Source: Blasia pusilla
Taxonomy: Eukaryota > Marchantiophyta > Marchantiopsida > Blasiales
DNA length: 64,000 nucleotides
Assembly (NCBI GenBank): GCA_050084515.1
Contig: CM114273.1
Coordinates: 22,072,001 to 22,136,000, forward strand
Reading direction: 5' to 3'
The notes under the pieces are model-generated. The model did no database searches and had not been told where the DNA came from. It saw nothing but the letters and a program-made list of their open reading frames with translations. Both the position numbers and the translations under genes were made by a program. This document shows positions 1 through 11,815 of this stretch, one piece after another (position 1 is the stretch's first letter; the number at the start of each line of letters is the position of its first letter).

Positions 1-1
1 C

Positions 2-3000
2 TATTCAACTTCGGCTTCAGATATTCAAGAGAACACATGGTATCTTGATACCGGTGCTACTCATCATATGGCCTTCTCTAGTGATTACTTTTCCGATTAC
101 ACTCCGTATGAAAAATCTTCGTATGTTTTCCTAGGTGATAACTCTAGTCTGGAGATAAAAGGATCTGGAAACGTTGAGATCCTTCTGACTAATGGTATTC
201 GATACATTCTTCGGAATGTTCTCTTTATACCAATCTTGAAGAAAAATCTTTTCTCAGTCAAGCAACTAGACACTTCAGGAGGATCTGCCTTGATTCACAA
301 TTGAAAGTGCATACTCCGTGATTCTACAGACCAGATCATCACAACATGTTATTTAATCAATGATTTGTACAAACTCGGAGAAGCTGTTCTTTCACTCTCC
401 CGATTTTCTCCCATTACAGCTGCCACTGCGATTCTTCCCACGATCGCTGATCTGTGGCATCACCGTTTGGGTCACATCAGCGCCGCTCGTGTTTCTCAAC
501 TTCAAAATCAGCAAATGTCTGGCGGACTTCCACAGCATAATCCCTCTCAGATTTCTTCATGTCGAGCCTGCCTACATGGCAAGCAGACTCGCAAACCTTT
601 TTCTAACACTTCTCCAGTCTATAGGGCTCTCAATGTTTTCGAATTAATTCATACAGATATTTGCGGGCCTATTTCTCCCCCTACTCATTTGAGTTTTCGT
701 TATTTCATGGTCTTTATTGACGATTTCTCCCGGTATACTACTGTTTACCTCCTCCATTACAAATCCGAAGGTTTTTCCCGTTTCACTCAATTTGTGGCTC
801 ATGTAGAGACACAACATCAACCTCGACGCATTCAGACATTGCGATCTGACAATGGTGGGGAATTTAAGTTTTCTGCTTTCTCAGACTTCTGCCATTCTCG
901 AGGAATCTCCAGGCAGTTCACTGTTCCCCACACACCACAGCAAAATGGTGTTTCAGAACGTAAGAACAGAACTCTTGCTAATTCTGTCCGTTCTATGCTT
1001 TTCCATTCTGCTCTCCCCAAGACTTATTGGGGTGAAGCTTTGGTCACTGCTAATTATTTGCAAAATCGTCTTCCGAGCAAAGCGTTGCCACTTTCCAAAA
1101 CACCCTATGAATTATGGTTTAATCGTAAACCTGTGTTATCTCATTTTCGTATTTTTGGAAGCCCTGCATTTGCTAAAATCAATGATCCTCATTCAAAGCT
1201 GGATTGTCGCACTGAGGAATGCATTTTCCTTGGTTACAGTGACCAAAGCAAAGCCTTGCGTCTCTAGAGACTGAGAGACAAAACTATCATTCTTTCCCGT
1301 GATGCTGTAGTTCTTGAAGATCAGACTGCTCAGACCACTCCATCTTTCGCTTCTTCTGATGCAGAAGATCTGGCTATCAGATCTGATCCTCTATTTTTCC
1401 GCTCATCCCCTAATCCTCAAACTTCCTTGCCTATTCCTGCTCCTTCCCCGATTATTCCCTCAGTGGGAACTCCCTCTCCTTCCATGTCATCTTCAGTGGG
1501 AGTTCAACCTCTTTCAAGTCCGCCACAGCCAGAGGCTATGCCTTTCACCAACGGTCTCTTCCACTGCACACCCCGTACCTGGTCATGGGCGTACCCCTCT
1601 TTACTATGAAAGAAGACAACGAGCTCCTACTCCTCCTCTTGCTCAAAGAAAAATTCCTCGCATTACTCGGGCTGTTGAGCATTACGATGCACTTATTGAA
1701 GCTGAGAAGAACAAGAAGCGAGCTGCAGAGAAGCGTTGGGCCTTGCTCTCTTCTACTAGTTCTTTTCTTGAACCCCAATCTTATGAAGAGGCTATCTCTG
1801 GACCTGACTCTTCACATTGGAAGGCTGCCATTTCTGCTGAACTTCAGAATATGGCTAGAATGAAGGCTTGGACTTTGGTTCCCCTTCCTCCTCCTCAAAG
1901 CACAGTTGGCTGCCGTTGGGTTTTTAAAATTAAACCTCATGTGGATGGCACGATCCACAAGTACAAATCCCGTCTGGTTGCTAAAGGATTTACTCAAGTT
2001 CCTGATCTTGATTACGACGAGACCTTTTCTCCTACTGTGAAACTTCAATCTCTTCGTATTCTAATTGCTATCGCTGCTTATTTCAACCTGGACTTACATC
2101 AATTAGATGTAATCGCCGCTTTTCTATATGGATTCCTGCAACACAAGATCTACATGGCCCTTCCTCCAGGCTTGCCAGTTCCCCATAATAACTTGGTTCT
2201 CGGAAGGTCCATTTATGGTTTGAAGCAATCAGCCCGTATGTGGTATGAACGCTGTCACTATGTTTTACTAGACATTGGTTTTGTCAGCACCACTGCTGAC
2301 TCTAATATTTACATTCTGAACAAGGACTCCAATTTTCTGATCCTTGCTCTCTACGTGGATGACACTGTCATCGCAAGCTCCAGTTCTGCGCTGCTTCATT
2401 TTGTCAAAACGAAGCTCCGCCAAGAGTTTGAAATGACTGATCTCGGTGAAGCTTATCATGTTCTGGGAATTCATATCCAACGAGACCGACAACAAGGATG
2501 GATCAGGCTCAACCAGACGACTTACATCACCAACAAACTCAAACAGTTCAACATGCTGGGCTGCAAACCTATCTCCACTCCCTTTGATTTTGGCCTCCAT
2601 CTTAGTCAAGATCAATCCCCTGTTCATACTGCTGACATTGCAGCAATGTCTTCTATTCCTTATAAAAGTGCTACAGGCAGTTTAATGTGGGCAATGGTGT
2701 GCACTCGCCCCGATATTGCCTATTCTGTTAGCACTGTTGCACAGTTCATGACCAATCCTGGTCCTATACACTGGACTGCTGTCAAACGTATTTTCAGGTA
2801 TCTCCAAGGGAAAAAACATTACTTTCTCCAATATCAGCGCTCATCTACTCCTTTTCATCTTCAAGGATATTCTGATGCTGCCTATGGAGACAATATCGAC
2901 TCCCGAAAATCCCAGCGGATTTTGCTTTCTCCTTGCAGGAGGAGCAATGAGTTGGGCAAGTAGAAAACAAAAGTCAGTTGCTCTTTCAAGTACCGAGTCT

Positions 3001-3396
3001 GAGTACATTGCAATGACTAAAACTAGCACTGAAGCTATTTGGATCAGAAGATTACTTTACGAAATTGGTTTTGCTCAGAAGATAACTGAGATCTTCTGTG
3101 ACAACCAAAGTGCTATTGCTTTGGTCAGTTCTACAAAACATCATGACCGCACCAAACACATCGACATTCAATACCACTATATCAAAGATCAAGTATCAAG
3201 TGGCGAAATTATTTTGATCTATATTTCAACTGCAGAGATGACTGCAGACATTTTTACTAAGGTTTTACAGAAAGGACCTCATCAGAAACATACTAAATCT
3301 CTAGGGTTAACTAGTAATGAAAATGGCCGGTTTGTTCCCCTGAGTGGGAGTGTAGGAAATCAATTAGTCCAGCGAAACAAATCATCAGAGTACTGA
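2..3396 (+). pseudogene. copia polyprotein (protease-integrase-RT-RNase H), broken
   Basis: The frame is open from base 2. The aspartic protease motif DTGAT is at 47-61. A GAG-pre-integrase zinc region (DLWHHRLGH, CRACLHGK) spans about 452-600. Integrase follows, with catalytic Asp in HTDICGP (about 650), Asp in RSDNGGEF (about 845) and Glu in NGVSERKNR (about 945). Reverse transcriptase (RVT_2 type) runs from about 1850 with YVDDT near 2353, and RNase H from about 2860 to 3270 with SSTESEYIAM. Breaks: in-frame TGA at 302 and TAG at 1265, a frame change between about 1500 and 1620, and a second frame change near 2905-2920 inside RNase H. The element cannot make its polyprotein. The catalytic motifs themselves survive, so the decay looks moderate rather than ancient. 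Confidence 0.93.
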
Positions 3397-3700
3397 TCCA
3401 AGAATTGATCACACGGATCAATCCATACGAGCGATCTAGATTAGAGTAGAATCAATGTTCTGTTTATGACCATTGATTACTGCTAGTAACGTTTCATCTT
3501 GCGAAACGATACATAGCTATGAGACATTTCTGAAGTGACACAGTTACCGTCACGTCTTTTGATTACGGCTCTTAGTTTAGAGCAGACTTTACTACTTATG
3601 TATCGGCTTTCAATCTATCAATACAGAGAACACAGAGAGTACAAACGCAATTTCAATTCATTCCGCAATTCTCACACTCTCATCCTCACTTCAAAGAATT
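3351..3700 (+). repeat. probable 3' LTR of the copia element
   Basis: A purine tract (GAGTGGGAG) directly before a TG start is the normal 3' border of a plant copia internal region. The pol frame reads across the border and stops at 3394. The right end is uncertain because the 5' LTR is outside the window. Confidence 0.6.
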
Positions 3701-3908
3701 TAGTGTCTGGAAACTATTGAAATTCTCCTCAGTGTTCTCCACTGCGGTGGTATAGGGTATGCATTAATTTTCATGTGCCTCGCAATTAACATTATGAATT
3801 CATATGCATTTAAGGCGTTTTTCCAGCGTGTTGCATCAACCAAAACTTGTTGGAGACATGATTCACGAGAAAGAACTCTACAACAAAAGGGTTCCTACTT
3901 GTGAATAC

Positions 3909-6900
3909 CTTGCCAAATGTTCGATTTCCAACTAGAATAGCCCGACAGTTATCATGCAGAGCGGCTGCTACCTGTCATAAACAGGTCAATATCCATATCT
4001 AGTTACGTCCGCCACATAAACTAGTCTCAACCTGACATTATGGATCTCTCTTGAAGAAAGTTAGACTACTGTCCTCTCAAAACCTGAATTCATCCAATGC
4101 TTAAAAAAGATAGGTCTTGACAATGGTATAGGAGGAGCAGTTTACGCTATCCCTCCAGTCTTCGCAAAACCTTTGATGAGGTAGGCTTAATCTTCATAGT
4201 CTAGTAGCAACTATGCATTACAGTGAATAATCTTGGCATCCTGTAGAAGACACATGCAAGCATTTTAAGGGCATCACCAGGCAGGGAGAAATGGAAAGAA
4301 AAGTACAATTTCACTTGCACTCGCAGTGTGGTCATTGACAAGCACCTGTACAGCAGAAAACATAAAAAAGTTAACGCCCCTACATAAGATAGACATAAGG
4401 GCTTTCAGGGATAGAGTTTCAAACTGAGGAGTATTTGATTAAAGAAGTGACGAAGTGTCAAATTTCATGAACATCCAGCATAAAAGATGATCACGATCAT
4501 TCAATCAGGTAATGGTTTTATCCAAGAAATGCACCAATCCAACTTCTGGATGCATTTAGGGTAACTGGAGATCCAAACAAGGATGAAACATCTTTAGCAA
4601 GCTAAAATCTCCATCTATTAATCTTGACTTAACCGATCCAACATCGCTATCAATGCCACAATGAAATCATGAACGGATGCACCCATGTCCAAGAATCCTG
4701 CGCGAAATTCTTTCTTTAGTTTGTGTTTCTGCTTGTAGAATGGAAATGAATATGTCTGACTCATGCCTGTATGATTGAGTGGGTCAATCTAGGTTAGCAA
4801 TTAAATCAAGGTACTCATGATACACAGTGGACGATGTAAAAAAAAGGTGAAGGCAATCTTACTGTAAGAGGAGCCTTGGTTAAAGGAACACCATTGGCGA
4901 CGATATTCTTGTAGTTGGAGGGATCCCTTCCAACTGTCTGTATCACCTGCTCATCTTCGAGAATTGAATCCATACAATCAGGGTACCAGTTATGGACTGC
5001 AGTTTGGACAATTTTGAAAATCCCCGAAAACTTCATCAATTTACTGCCACAATCAAACCCAGATCTAAAAATTTTAAGGGAAAGTATCCTGTAAGCCAGA
5101 AGGTTCTGGTCAGCTCCCAACTTTCTTGTCAACTGAAGGCCATGGACTCAAGTAAGTACCGTTTCACCTCCATCTAAAAAAAGCCTTGCTATTTCAATGC
5201 CTGCCTGGAAACACAACCATATTACTGTCAGGTTTGAGCCATCATCATAATGCATCCAAGACTATGGAGCAAAAACAGAGGATGTAGTCAGTGAGAATGT
5301 AATTATTAATATTTCAGGGTGCTATGGGAAGAGCAATCAACTTAAATACGGTACTCTGCTGAGAGACAAGGACAATCACACGCACCTGCACTAAACCACC
5401 CGGATTATCTTGCAAATCAAGCAAGAAAGATGTGGCACCCGCATCTTGTAGTCTCTTCATTGCTGAAGTGGGAAAAGGCCTCAGGTTAATTGTCCTCAAG
5501 AAGACAAATAGGAAATTGAGCTATTCCCCAGAAAAAGTTATGATGTGTACCCATTAATCGATGACACAAGTAACTTTGCACAATTTTTTTACGAGGATGG
5601 ACTTGGTGTAGCTGCTGGGCATACGATTACCTCAACACAAACTGTAATCAGGCTGCCCGATAAGATGCTCTATCGGCACCATGAACGAGAGCATAGTTCA
5701 AAACATATAGTGAACTTTTTGAAGGAAAACCTGTTTTACAGCTACTCACGTGATAAAATTTCTCAAGAGTTAAAAAGAAGCAACTTTACCCACAACAAGA
5801 TCTCTCTTTGCCAGGGCATTGAATTCACGAAGTCGGATGTATCCAGTAAGCTCACGAGGGTTTTGTGTATGCTCTAAGCGGTAAAAAACTGGGGTTCGAA
5901 CATCTTGCTGCCTTGGCACTGTAAACTCTTGCGCATCCTCACAAAGCCCATGCCTGATCTGCAAACGAAACCACCATGAGATTCTTTGTTCAGCACCCTG
6001 ATGAATTCCATAGAGCCTTTTGTGTGAAAAGAGATAACGGAAAAGGAGGAATGTAGACCTGGATAGAGACTGGAGTGCCCTTTGGGCCCTGAATTAAAGA
6101 TGCTGCTTCGAAAGCTGACAAGCCCTGAACGCTGCTCCCATTAACCGCTAGTAGTTCATCGCCCTGTAAGGTACACATACAAAGCACGTTCTCAAAACAT
6201 ACACTGTCGAGAAACCTCTGAAGTAGAACAGTAATTGTTTACTTTCCTAGATCGCAAAACAATCTAATATCAAAATTCTGATATTAGCAAGAAAGAGATC
6301 ATGATTGATCTTCTGGCCTATTTCTGATAGCGAGTCCAACGTCCATGTACAAACCTAGTGAGGGAGCGGTATACTGGCATGATGCTCCAATGATCCCCAT
6401 GTCCACTTGTCCCCATGCAGCAAAAATGATGATTGCAAAACAAAGACCGAAACGTACCTGTCTAACACCCATCAACTGAGCGGGACTGCCAATCACAATC
6501 CCAAGAACTTTGAGGCGGTTGTTTCCATCCCCCTCTTCAGCCTCGCCAATATTCAGCCCAATTCCAGTCACATCATATTTTGACAACTGTAAAAACTGTC
6601 ATGAAACAGGCCACGAAGATCCTGCATGTGAGAAAGAAACAGACAATCCAGTAGGATCACTGTCAAGTAGTAGTGCAAACAGTGCACCTCAACGTCCAAC
6701 CCTAGACCAGATGATGACAGAGGAGCATCAGCTAATCAAGTGCGCGTAGTATACTTTACTCGATGTATCCGCGCTATGAAGTGTACAAAGGAAGTCATTG
6801 TCCAGGAAAGATGAGTGGTCGCATGAAATTCTCTGTAGAAAATGGCGGGCCACCAGCGCATCGATTCTTAACTCCAGATCTGTGATGATCTGGAGCTAAG

Positions 6901-8318
6901 ACCCTTAGCCATCAACAATGCAACACTCGCTCACGTGGGGGGCTGGAGACTGACCTGATCAGGAGTAAGGAAACGCGTGTAAGGATCGTTCAAGGTCGCT
7001 AGCATTCCCCTTATGGCTCCATATGCTGCCATCCTGCTCCGAAATGGTCTTTTCATAACATCTTCTTTCTTTCTCTGTCACATGATTAGAAGGCATTCGT
7101 GTGAGATTCAAATAAAGGTGAAGCAATTTTTCAGTATTTCTCGATCCCTTTCATTAAGCGGAAGCCCCGTCCTAGTGCAAGACAGACAGTGGTTGTAACG
7201 CGACAACGAGTTGCTCCAGAAGTACAATCAATAAACCAAATCAAATGGTTTCTAAAGTCACCAAAACCGTTTCGTTATCACAACAAATGGTTGCATTAAT
7301 ACAACAAAGTCGTAGTCAATCAATCCGTCTTTGTCTGTTACTCGCTCTCTGTGGCCCAAGGCCCGTGGTCCTCTGGGGTCCCCGTGGGCAATACATCTTT
7401 TCATTACTTCATTTTCTCTCCCTAGCTGGTGCATGCTATGAAAGCACGGCTTCGGGTGCGCAGCAGTCTTACGTCTGAACATTGAAAATTGAAATTTGAA
7501 AACGATAATGAGAGCAAGAAGTTTACCAGCCAATCATCTGACGACCATGAGTGGCGGCGGGCATCTAAGAAGTTTTCGTTCACAACGTCCCATGCTTCCT
7601 GCACGACGGATTCGTTCGTCACCGGCTCTGGGGACTTGGTCCCCTCATTTTCCACACTAGATGTAGAGCTTGCTGTGCAATCTAGCCTCGTTGATTCTGT
7701 TGCTCTATCAATTTCGCTGGCGGGCTTCGAGGTAGCGGTTACATCGGCTGCCAGCATGTAATCCATCTGGGTTTCGAGGACAGCTGTTGAACCTCCTGAA
7801 GCACACCTTTCTTCCGAGGGACATTGCGACGAAATTGATGAGGACTGTGAAGCATAATTGTGGACATCCTCAACACCTTCGATCTTGAGGTCCCGTGCAA
7901 AGGCTGAATTATGGCCATTTATAGGTAAGAGGATCCAGGAAGCAACGAGGACGCTTGCTGTAAATTGCTTCAATGTTTGCCAAGCTTTATCAGAGGGTCT
8001 CCCATAATCCTTTACTCGTGTTTCATAGCATTGACTAGGAACGGTTGGTTCTTCTCCTTTATTGCAACCACAGCGGACGAGCCTCTCAGGAAATTTTCTT
8101 GAGCTGAGCAAATTGCTGATCCTACCAAAGGCAAGCTCATTCAGCTGACAAGCGTGCCTACCTCGACAACTCCGGCTATATCTTCCATACAATCCAGTTG
8201 TGCAATTCCGTGGAGTGAGCGACGCACAAAATTCGGAAATCGAAATGAGAGATGGAGGAGTCGCAGAGGTCGTACATAAAAGAGCTGGCCTGCATCCTGC
8301 CATACTGATCATGATCAC
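3909..8318 (-). CDS. CTPA: Carboxyl-terminal processing peptidase, thylakoid lumen (S41, CTPA type), 3' end missing
   Basis: S41 serine peptidase of the group that trims the D1 C-terminus of photosystem II in the thylakoid lumen. Ten exons: 8318-7527, 7074-6955, 6595-6458, 6163-6059, 5958-5790, 5462-5386, 5204-5160, 4946-4863, 4345-4307, 3971-3909. All junctions keep frame and give 544 residues. The N-terminus is basic and Ser-rich like a transit peptide. It is followed by a hydrophobic stretch ending SAFA, a plausible lumenal cleavage site, and then about 100 Ser/Thr-rich residues. Later come the N-terminal helical domain (VVQEAWDVVNENFLD), a PDZ domain in exons 3-4 (GDELLAVNG) and the catalytic core. 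Catalytic Ser is about residue 519 in NDHTASASEI and Lys is 544 in TFGK, 25 residues apart as in the family. The terminal exon(s), roughly 65 residues, are not in the window. The body resembles the Arabidopsis At5g46390 branch as I recall it. Confidence 0.93.
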
Positions 8319-10224
8319 TAACGTCCTCAGAAATTGCGTCTCTCAGATCCCAAGGTTTACAGTCAACCGGAAAATTCTTCCCCGAAAAATACGCTTTCGC
8401 AGAGAAAGAGCGGTCCAGCGCTTCCTATGGGTATCACCATCCACCTTCAAGAAAATGCCCAAACGGATGCGCAGTCGAAGCTAAACTCTGGAATACACAA
8501 TTTCGAAGGTCCTGCCAAAAAACAGACCCGTCCTCCACTCTCACAAGACCACACTAGCAAAATTTTCTGACCAGACCCAATCCCCTCCCGAGAACAAGAC
8601 TCCGCATTAGAGACCTCCATAGCTGCTCTGTATCCGAGCAAACATCGCCACCGAGACTACGCAGGCTCCCACCTTCCTATCTCTGTGTGCAACAACTGCA
8701 ATCCGGTGGTCCGCACCCCCGCGGATACCAGCTACTACCAGACGGAAGTGGTGGAAATAATTTCAAATTTTCTGTCTTCGCTAGCGCCACCTCACTACGC
8801 GGACGGTGGTTTGACGGACGCATGTGGAGTTTGCGTGAGGAAGAAGATGCTGCATCGAGAACGGAACATGCGTTGCGAGGACGGGGATTGCGGCGGTATG
8901 CCGGATATGAAGTAATCTACAGCCGTCGTGCACTGTACACTTATCCTCCTCCCTGTTACCGGCAACCGCTCATTCGGATAAGACGCCGCAAAGGTCTCGC
9001 CTCCGCTGCCGCTGATGTGCTGGCCTTCGGTTACTGGATCGGGGGAGGGACCTGAAATGTTCTTGTAATGTAGGGGGTTACGTGATGAGACGTCGAATAA
9101 ACAACGAATTGTTCTTGTAATAAATGCGCCAATCCTGCCATGAAACAATAATAAAGTGGATATTATTAAATGAGAGGGATACAAAATTTTCATTCAAATC
9201 AAATTAAAAATGTTTTTTCGGGAATGATAAATTGTAAAGAAAAATCTTCTTTTTATGTATAATTTACTAGTATGCACGGGATAATGATGAGTAATTTTAA
9301 TTATCCATCGTTAACCTACCCTATTCCAAATGGACATGCGACACACCTTAAATTGGCCCCTAATTTTTTCTTCCCGCAATCAAATTCTATAAAAAGATTG
9401 TGTTAAAAGTTCACTAGTTAAAAAGCCTTAAGACAAGTACTAGAGGCATAAAGTCAAGGTGTTCTAAAATAATAATATATTAGTGTGTGCTTGTTTAAAT
9501 TACTTCCCAAAATGATAATTAGCTCTCAAATTTGTCAAGTGTTATTTTGAAGTAATTATGAGGGATTTTATTAGCTCATAAGATGAATGATTCTATTGGT
9601 TGAGAATGCCAAGGATCTATAGGAGAAAGTTTGCAAAATGAAGGGGCATCCTTCAATAATATATAATATAGATATAGATATTAGAGAGTACTTTCTTGAT
9701 TTGCAAATACTTATGTTTGGCACATGACAAGTGGGCAATAAGAAAAAATGCAATGATTTTTTTTTTTGAATGTGTGTGCAGCGTGGTTAGTCCCTTCATT
9801 CGTGTGCATGGCACAAGTTGTACACTAGTTGCATCTAAAGAGGAAGGGGGCTAGCGTCATGGTTCTTAACTTGTTGCATTAGGGTTAGTTGCATCTTAAA
9901 AGGGAGGTAGCGAGCATTCTTGATTTTGTGGTTAAGGTTAATTCCGTGTTAAGAGGAAGGGGCAAGGGTTCTTGACCTTTCATTACGATTATTTCGTCAT
10001 TCACGATCTTGTAAAATAGTTTAAAAAAATTATTTTTATGTGTGAAAGATGATATTAACCATTTATATTGTGATCTAGCATTATTAGATAATAATAGAAT
10101 GCTATGCACTACTTGATTCTAGGATAATTTGTTCCAATCTAAAATAGATCACATCATAAAAAAGTTCTAAAAATGTATTTTTCAATAGACACATAATGGT
10201 AGAAGAGAGGAAAACACTCATAGA
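8319..10224. other. intergenic, upstream of CTPA
   Basis: This includes the 5' flank of CTPA, moderately GC-rich to about 9050 and AT-rich after that. Short ORFs between 8450 and 9190 overlap on both strands and have no recognisable motif. From about 9660 to 9730 there is a short AT-rich repeat (text like TTAGAGAGTACTTTCTTGAT) with relatives near 12.0 and 12.5 kb. I see no RNA gene. Confidence 0.5.
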
Positions 10225-10526
10225 TGAAAATCTTTCATAGATACTTAAATTTCTGAAATATTTATATATGCATATTTGTAAAAATTTCAAAAATATGTGG
10301 ATAATATTTAGGTAAGGTTAAAAATAAATTCAAACTCTATTATGTAAATCTCCCTAGACTCTATAAAGTCTAGGGAAATTTATTTTTAACCTTACCTAAA
10401 TATTATCCACATATTTTTAGAGTCTAGGGATATTTAAGTATCTATAGACGATATTTAAATATCCCTATAGACGATCTAGGGATCTAGGGAAATTTCATAA
10501 ATTTAAGTATCTATGAAAGATTTTCA
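10225..10526. repeat. nested foldback (inverted-repeat) element
   Basis: Three inverted repeats are nested around one centre. The outer arms, 10225-10252 and 10499-10526, are a perfect 28-bp match. The middle arms, 10291-10330 and 10377-10416, are a perfect 40-bp match. The inner 9-bp arms (CCCTAGACT / AGTCTAGGG) lie at 10352-10375. No ORF is present. The structure suits a foldback or MITE-type element, or a source of long hairpin RNA if transcribed. Confidence 0.8.
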
Positions 10527-10532
10527 TAGATA

Positions 10533-10733
10533 TGCGTGTTTATGTGTATGAAATGTAGCGATGTATACCCGCACGATAGGGAGCCTGCCGTTTGGATATC
10601 CCTCCATCGTCCATTACCTCAATAGGACTAGGGTAAGTTATTGTCTGCCAAATGGACGATGGAGGGATATCCAAACGGCAGGCTCCCTATCGTGCGGATA
10701 TACATCGCTACATTTCATACACATAAACATGCA
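10533..10733. repeat. long near-perfect hairpin, 83-bp arms
   Basis: The arms at 10533-10615 and 10651-10733 are reverse complements with about two mismatches, around a 35-nt loop (10616-10650). The arm ends carry text like TGAAATGTAGCGATGTATA, related to the LTR end motif seen at 11.4, 22.5, 33.9 and 57.1 kb. The hairpin may therefore be built from two LTR ends in opposite orientation. It abuts the foldback at 10225-10526. Confidence 0.85.
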
Positions 10734-10769
10734 CAATCTCATGCTAACTCATGGCATCTAAACATCCAA

Positions 10770-11345
10770 ATGAGAAGGACCAAAATATCTCCAATTAAAT
10801 CAAGTAGATCTCACATAATCTCTCCATGGTGCAGAAAAATCTTTCTTTCTTTCTTTCTTTCTTTCTCTTTCTCTTTCTCTCTCTCTCTCGTCAAACCAAA
10901 CCAATTCTCCTAATGAGAGGTTTGGGTTACACATACAATGCAAGGAGGACCATAGATCCATTGCCTCATGCCAAGAGGTTCAATAAAGAGAGAATGAGCT
11001 CTTACACGCTCTCTCTTGGAGATATACCCCCTTCCCTCTCCCAAGCTCTCTCCATAATAACCTATGCTTGTAGGTCACCTCCTTGGTTCTTGACCTATTG
11101 TGCCAAGTCAAAGGTCACTTTCCAAAGTGGAAAGTCAATTATACTCAAAATGGAAAATTACCCGAAATAGTGAGTTTCTCTATATGACTCCAAATGAGCC
11201 GAAACGAAAGAGAAACCTACTCTCTCAAGTTATTTGTAGCCTCACTAGGTTATCCTTGACCTCTTAACTTTTAAGGCCGTCCTCCAGTGTCTCCAAAAAT
11301 GCTCTATAGCCTCTACTATATCTCATCGATCTATCATAATAGACG
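10770..11345 (-). repeat. LTR-like dispersed repeat, copy 1
   Basis: Read on the minus strand, this matches 56545-57150 on the plus strand over several blocks: a start like CACGTCTATTATGATAGATC, a GGAGGAC block, a block about one conserved gene-flank-like phrase TTTGGAGTCATATAGAGAAA, and a polypurine AG run after GGTTTG. The match is diverged and not gap-free. A gypsy integrase fragment lies immediately upstream in the same orientation (11402-11815), which supports an LTR origin. The repeat contains the simple-sequence tract at about 10842-10890. Confidence 0.6.
10842..10890. repeat. CTTT/CT microsatellite
   Basis: Tandem CTTT units grade into CTCTCT. The tract is equivalent to the AG run of the related repeat at about 56,985. 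Confidence 0.9.
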
Positions 11346-11401
11346 TGACAATTGTCTTGTGCATACACATTGCTACACAACATACATCGATGTTACCGAA
11401 C

Positions 11402-11815
11402 ACGCACAATCCCACGCTAACTCATGGCATCCAAACATCAAGTCGGTCGAAAACCAGCTCCCCGAATAATCTCATACCTCCAACTATCCTGATGATGCGC
11501 AATCGCCAAGTTTTGAAGCACCATGGGCATCACTCTCCAAAACAACTCAGCCCTCTCAGAACATGCTCGCATCCATATTTTAGGGTCATCAAGGTTCAAC
11601 ACCTCACCAACATCTCGACAAATGGCAATGGGTAGATCTAGCTCTTGGCCATAAAGCAACAAATAAGGTGACAAAGATGCTAAGGATATCTGCTTGTTGC
11701 ATTTGTATCCCATCGCCAACCATGGCAATTGGAGGTCCCAATCTCCTAGGTGACCTCTTTGCAAGCCATACTTGAATAAACTTCTCTTCACCGTCTACAC
11801 AACCCTCTCAGGGAT
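11402..11815 (-). pseudogene. gypsy integrase C-terminal fragment, same family as the 25.5-34 kb element
   Basis: The minus-strand translation aligns closely with the integrase end of the large gypsy element: KYGLQRGHLGD against KYGLQKGHLGD, and LNLDDPKIWMRAC against VNLDDPEMWMRVC. It keeps Glu (codon 11809-11807) where the large element has Lys, and Trp and Gln where the large element has stops at 32993 and 33002. It has its own TAG at 11797-11795. Upstream homology ends within a few codons, so this is a truncated relic. Confidence 0.88.

Larger units (their letters stand above)
1..3700 (+). mobile_element. Ty1/copia LTR retrotransposon, 3' part, decayed
   Basis: The element enters from the left edge already inside its protease and continues through integrase, reverse transcriptase and RNase H to a purine-rich tract (about 3342-3350). 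A probable 3' LTR begins with TGTAGGAAAT at 3351. The protease-integrase-RT order identifies Ty1/copia. The 5' LTR and gag lie outside the window. The right end of the LTR cannot be fixed without its partner and is somewhere between about 3600 and 3730. The element runs antisense to the CTPA gene whose last visible exon stops at 3909, so it probably sits inside or immediately beyond an intron of that gene. Confidence 0.9.

Noticed and set aside
4600-4800. Minus-strand stretch reading FYKQKHKLKKEFRAGFLD to a stop, as a possible C-terminal CTPA exon
   Set aside because: It lies between exons 8 and 9, and does not match the expected family tail.
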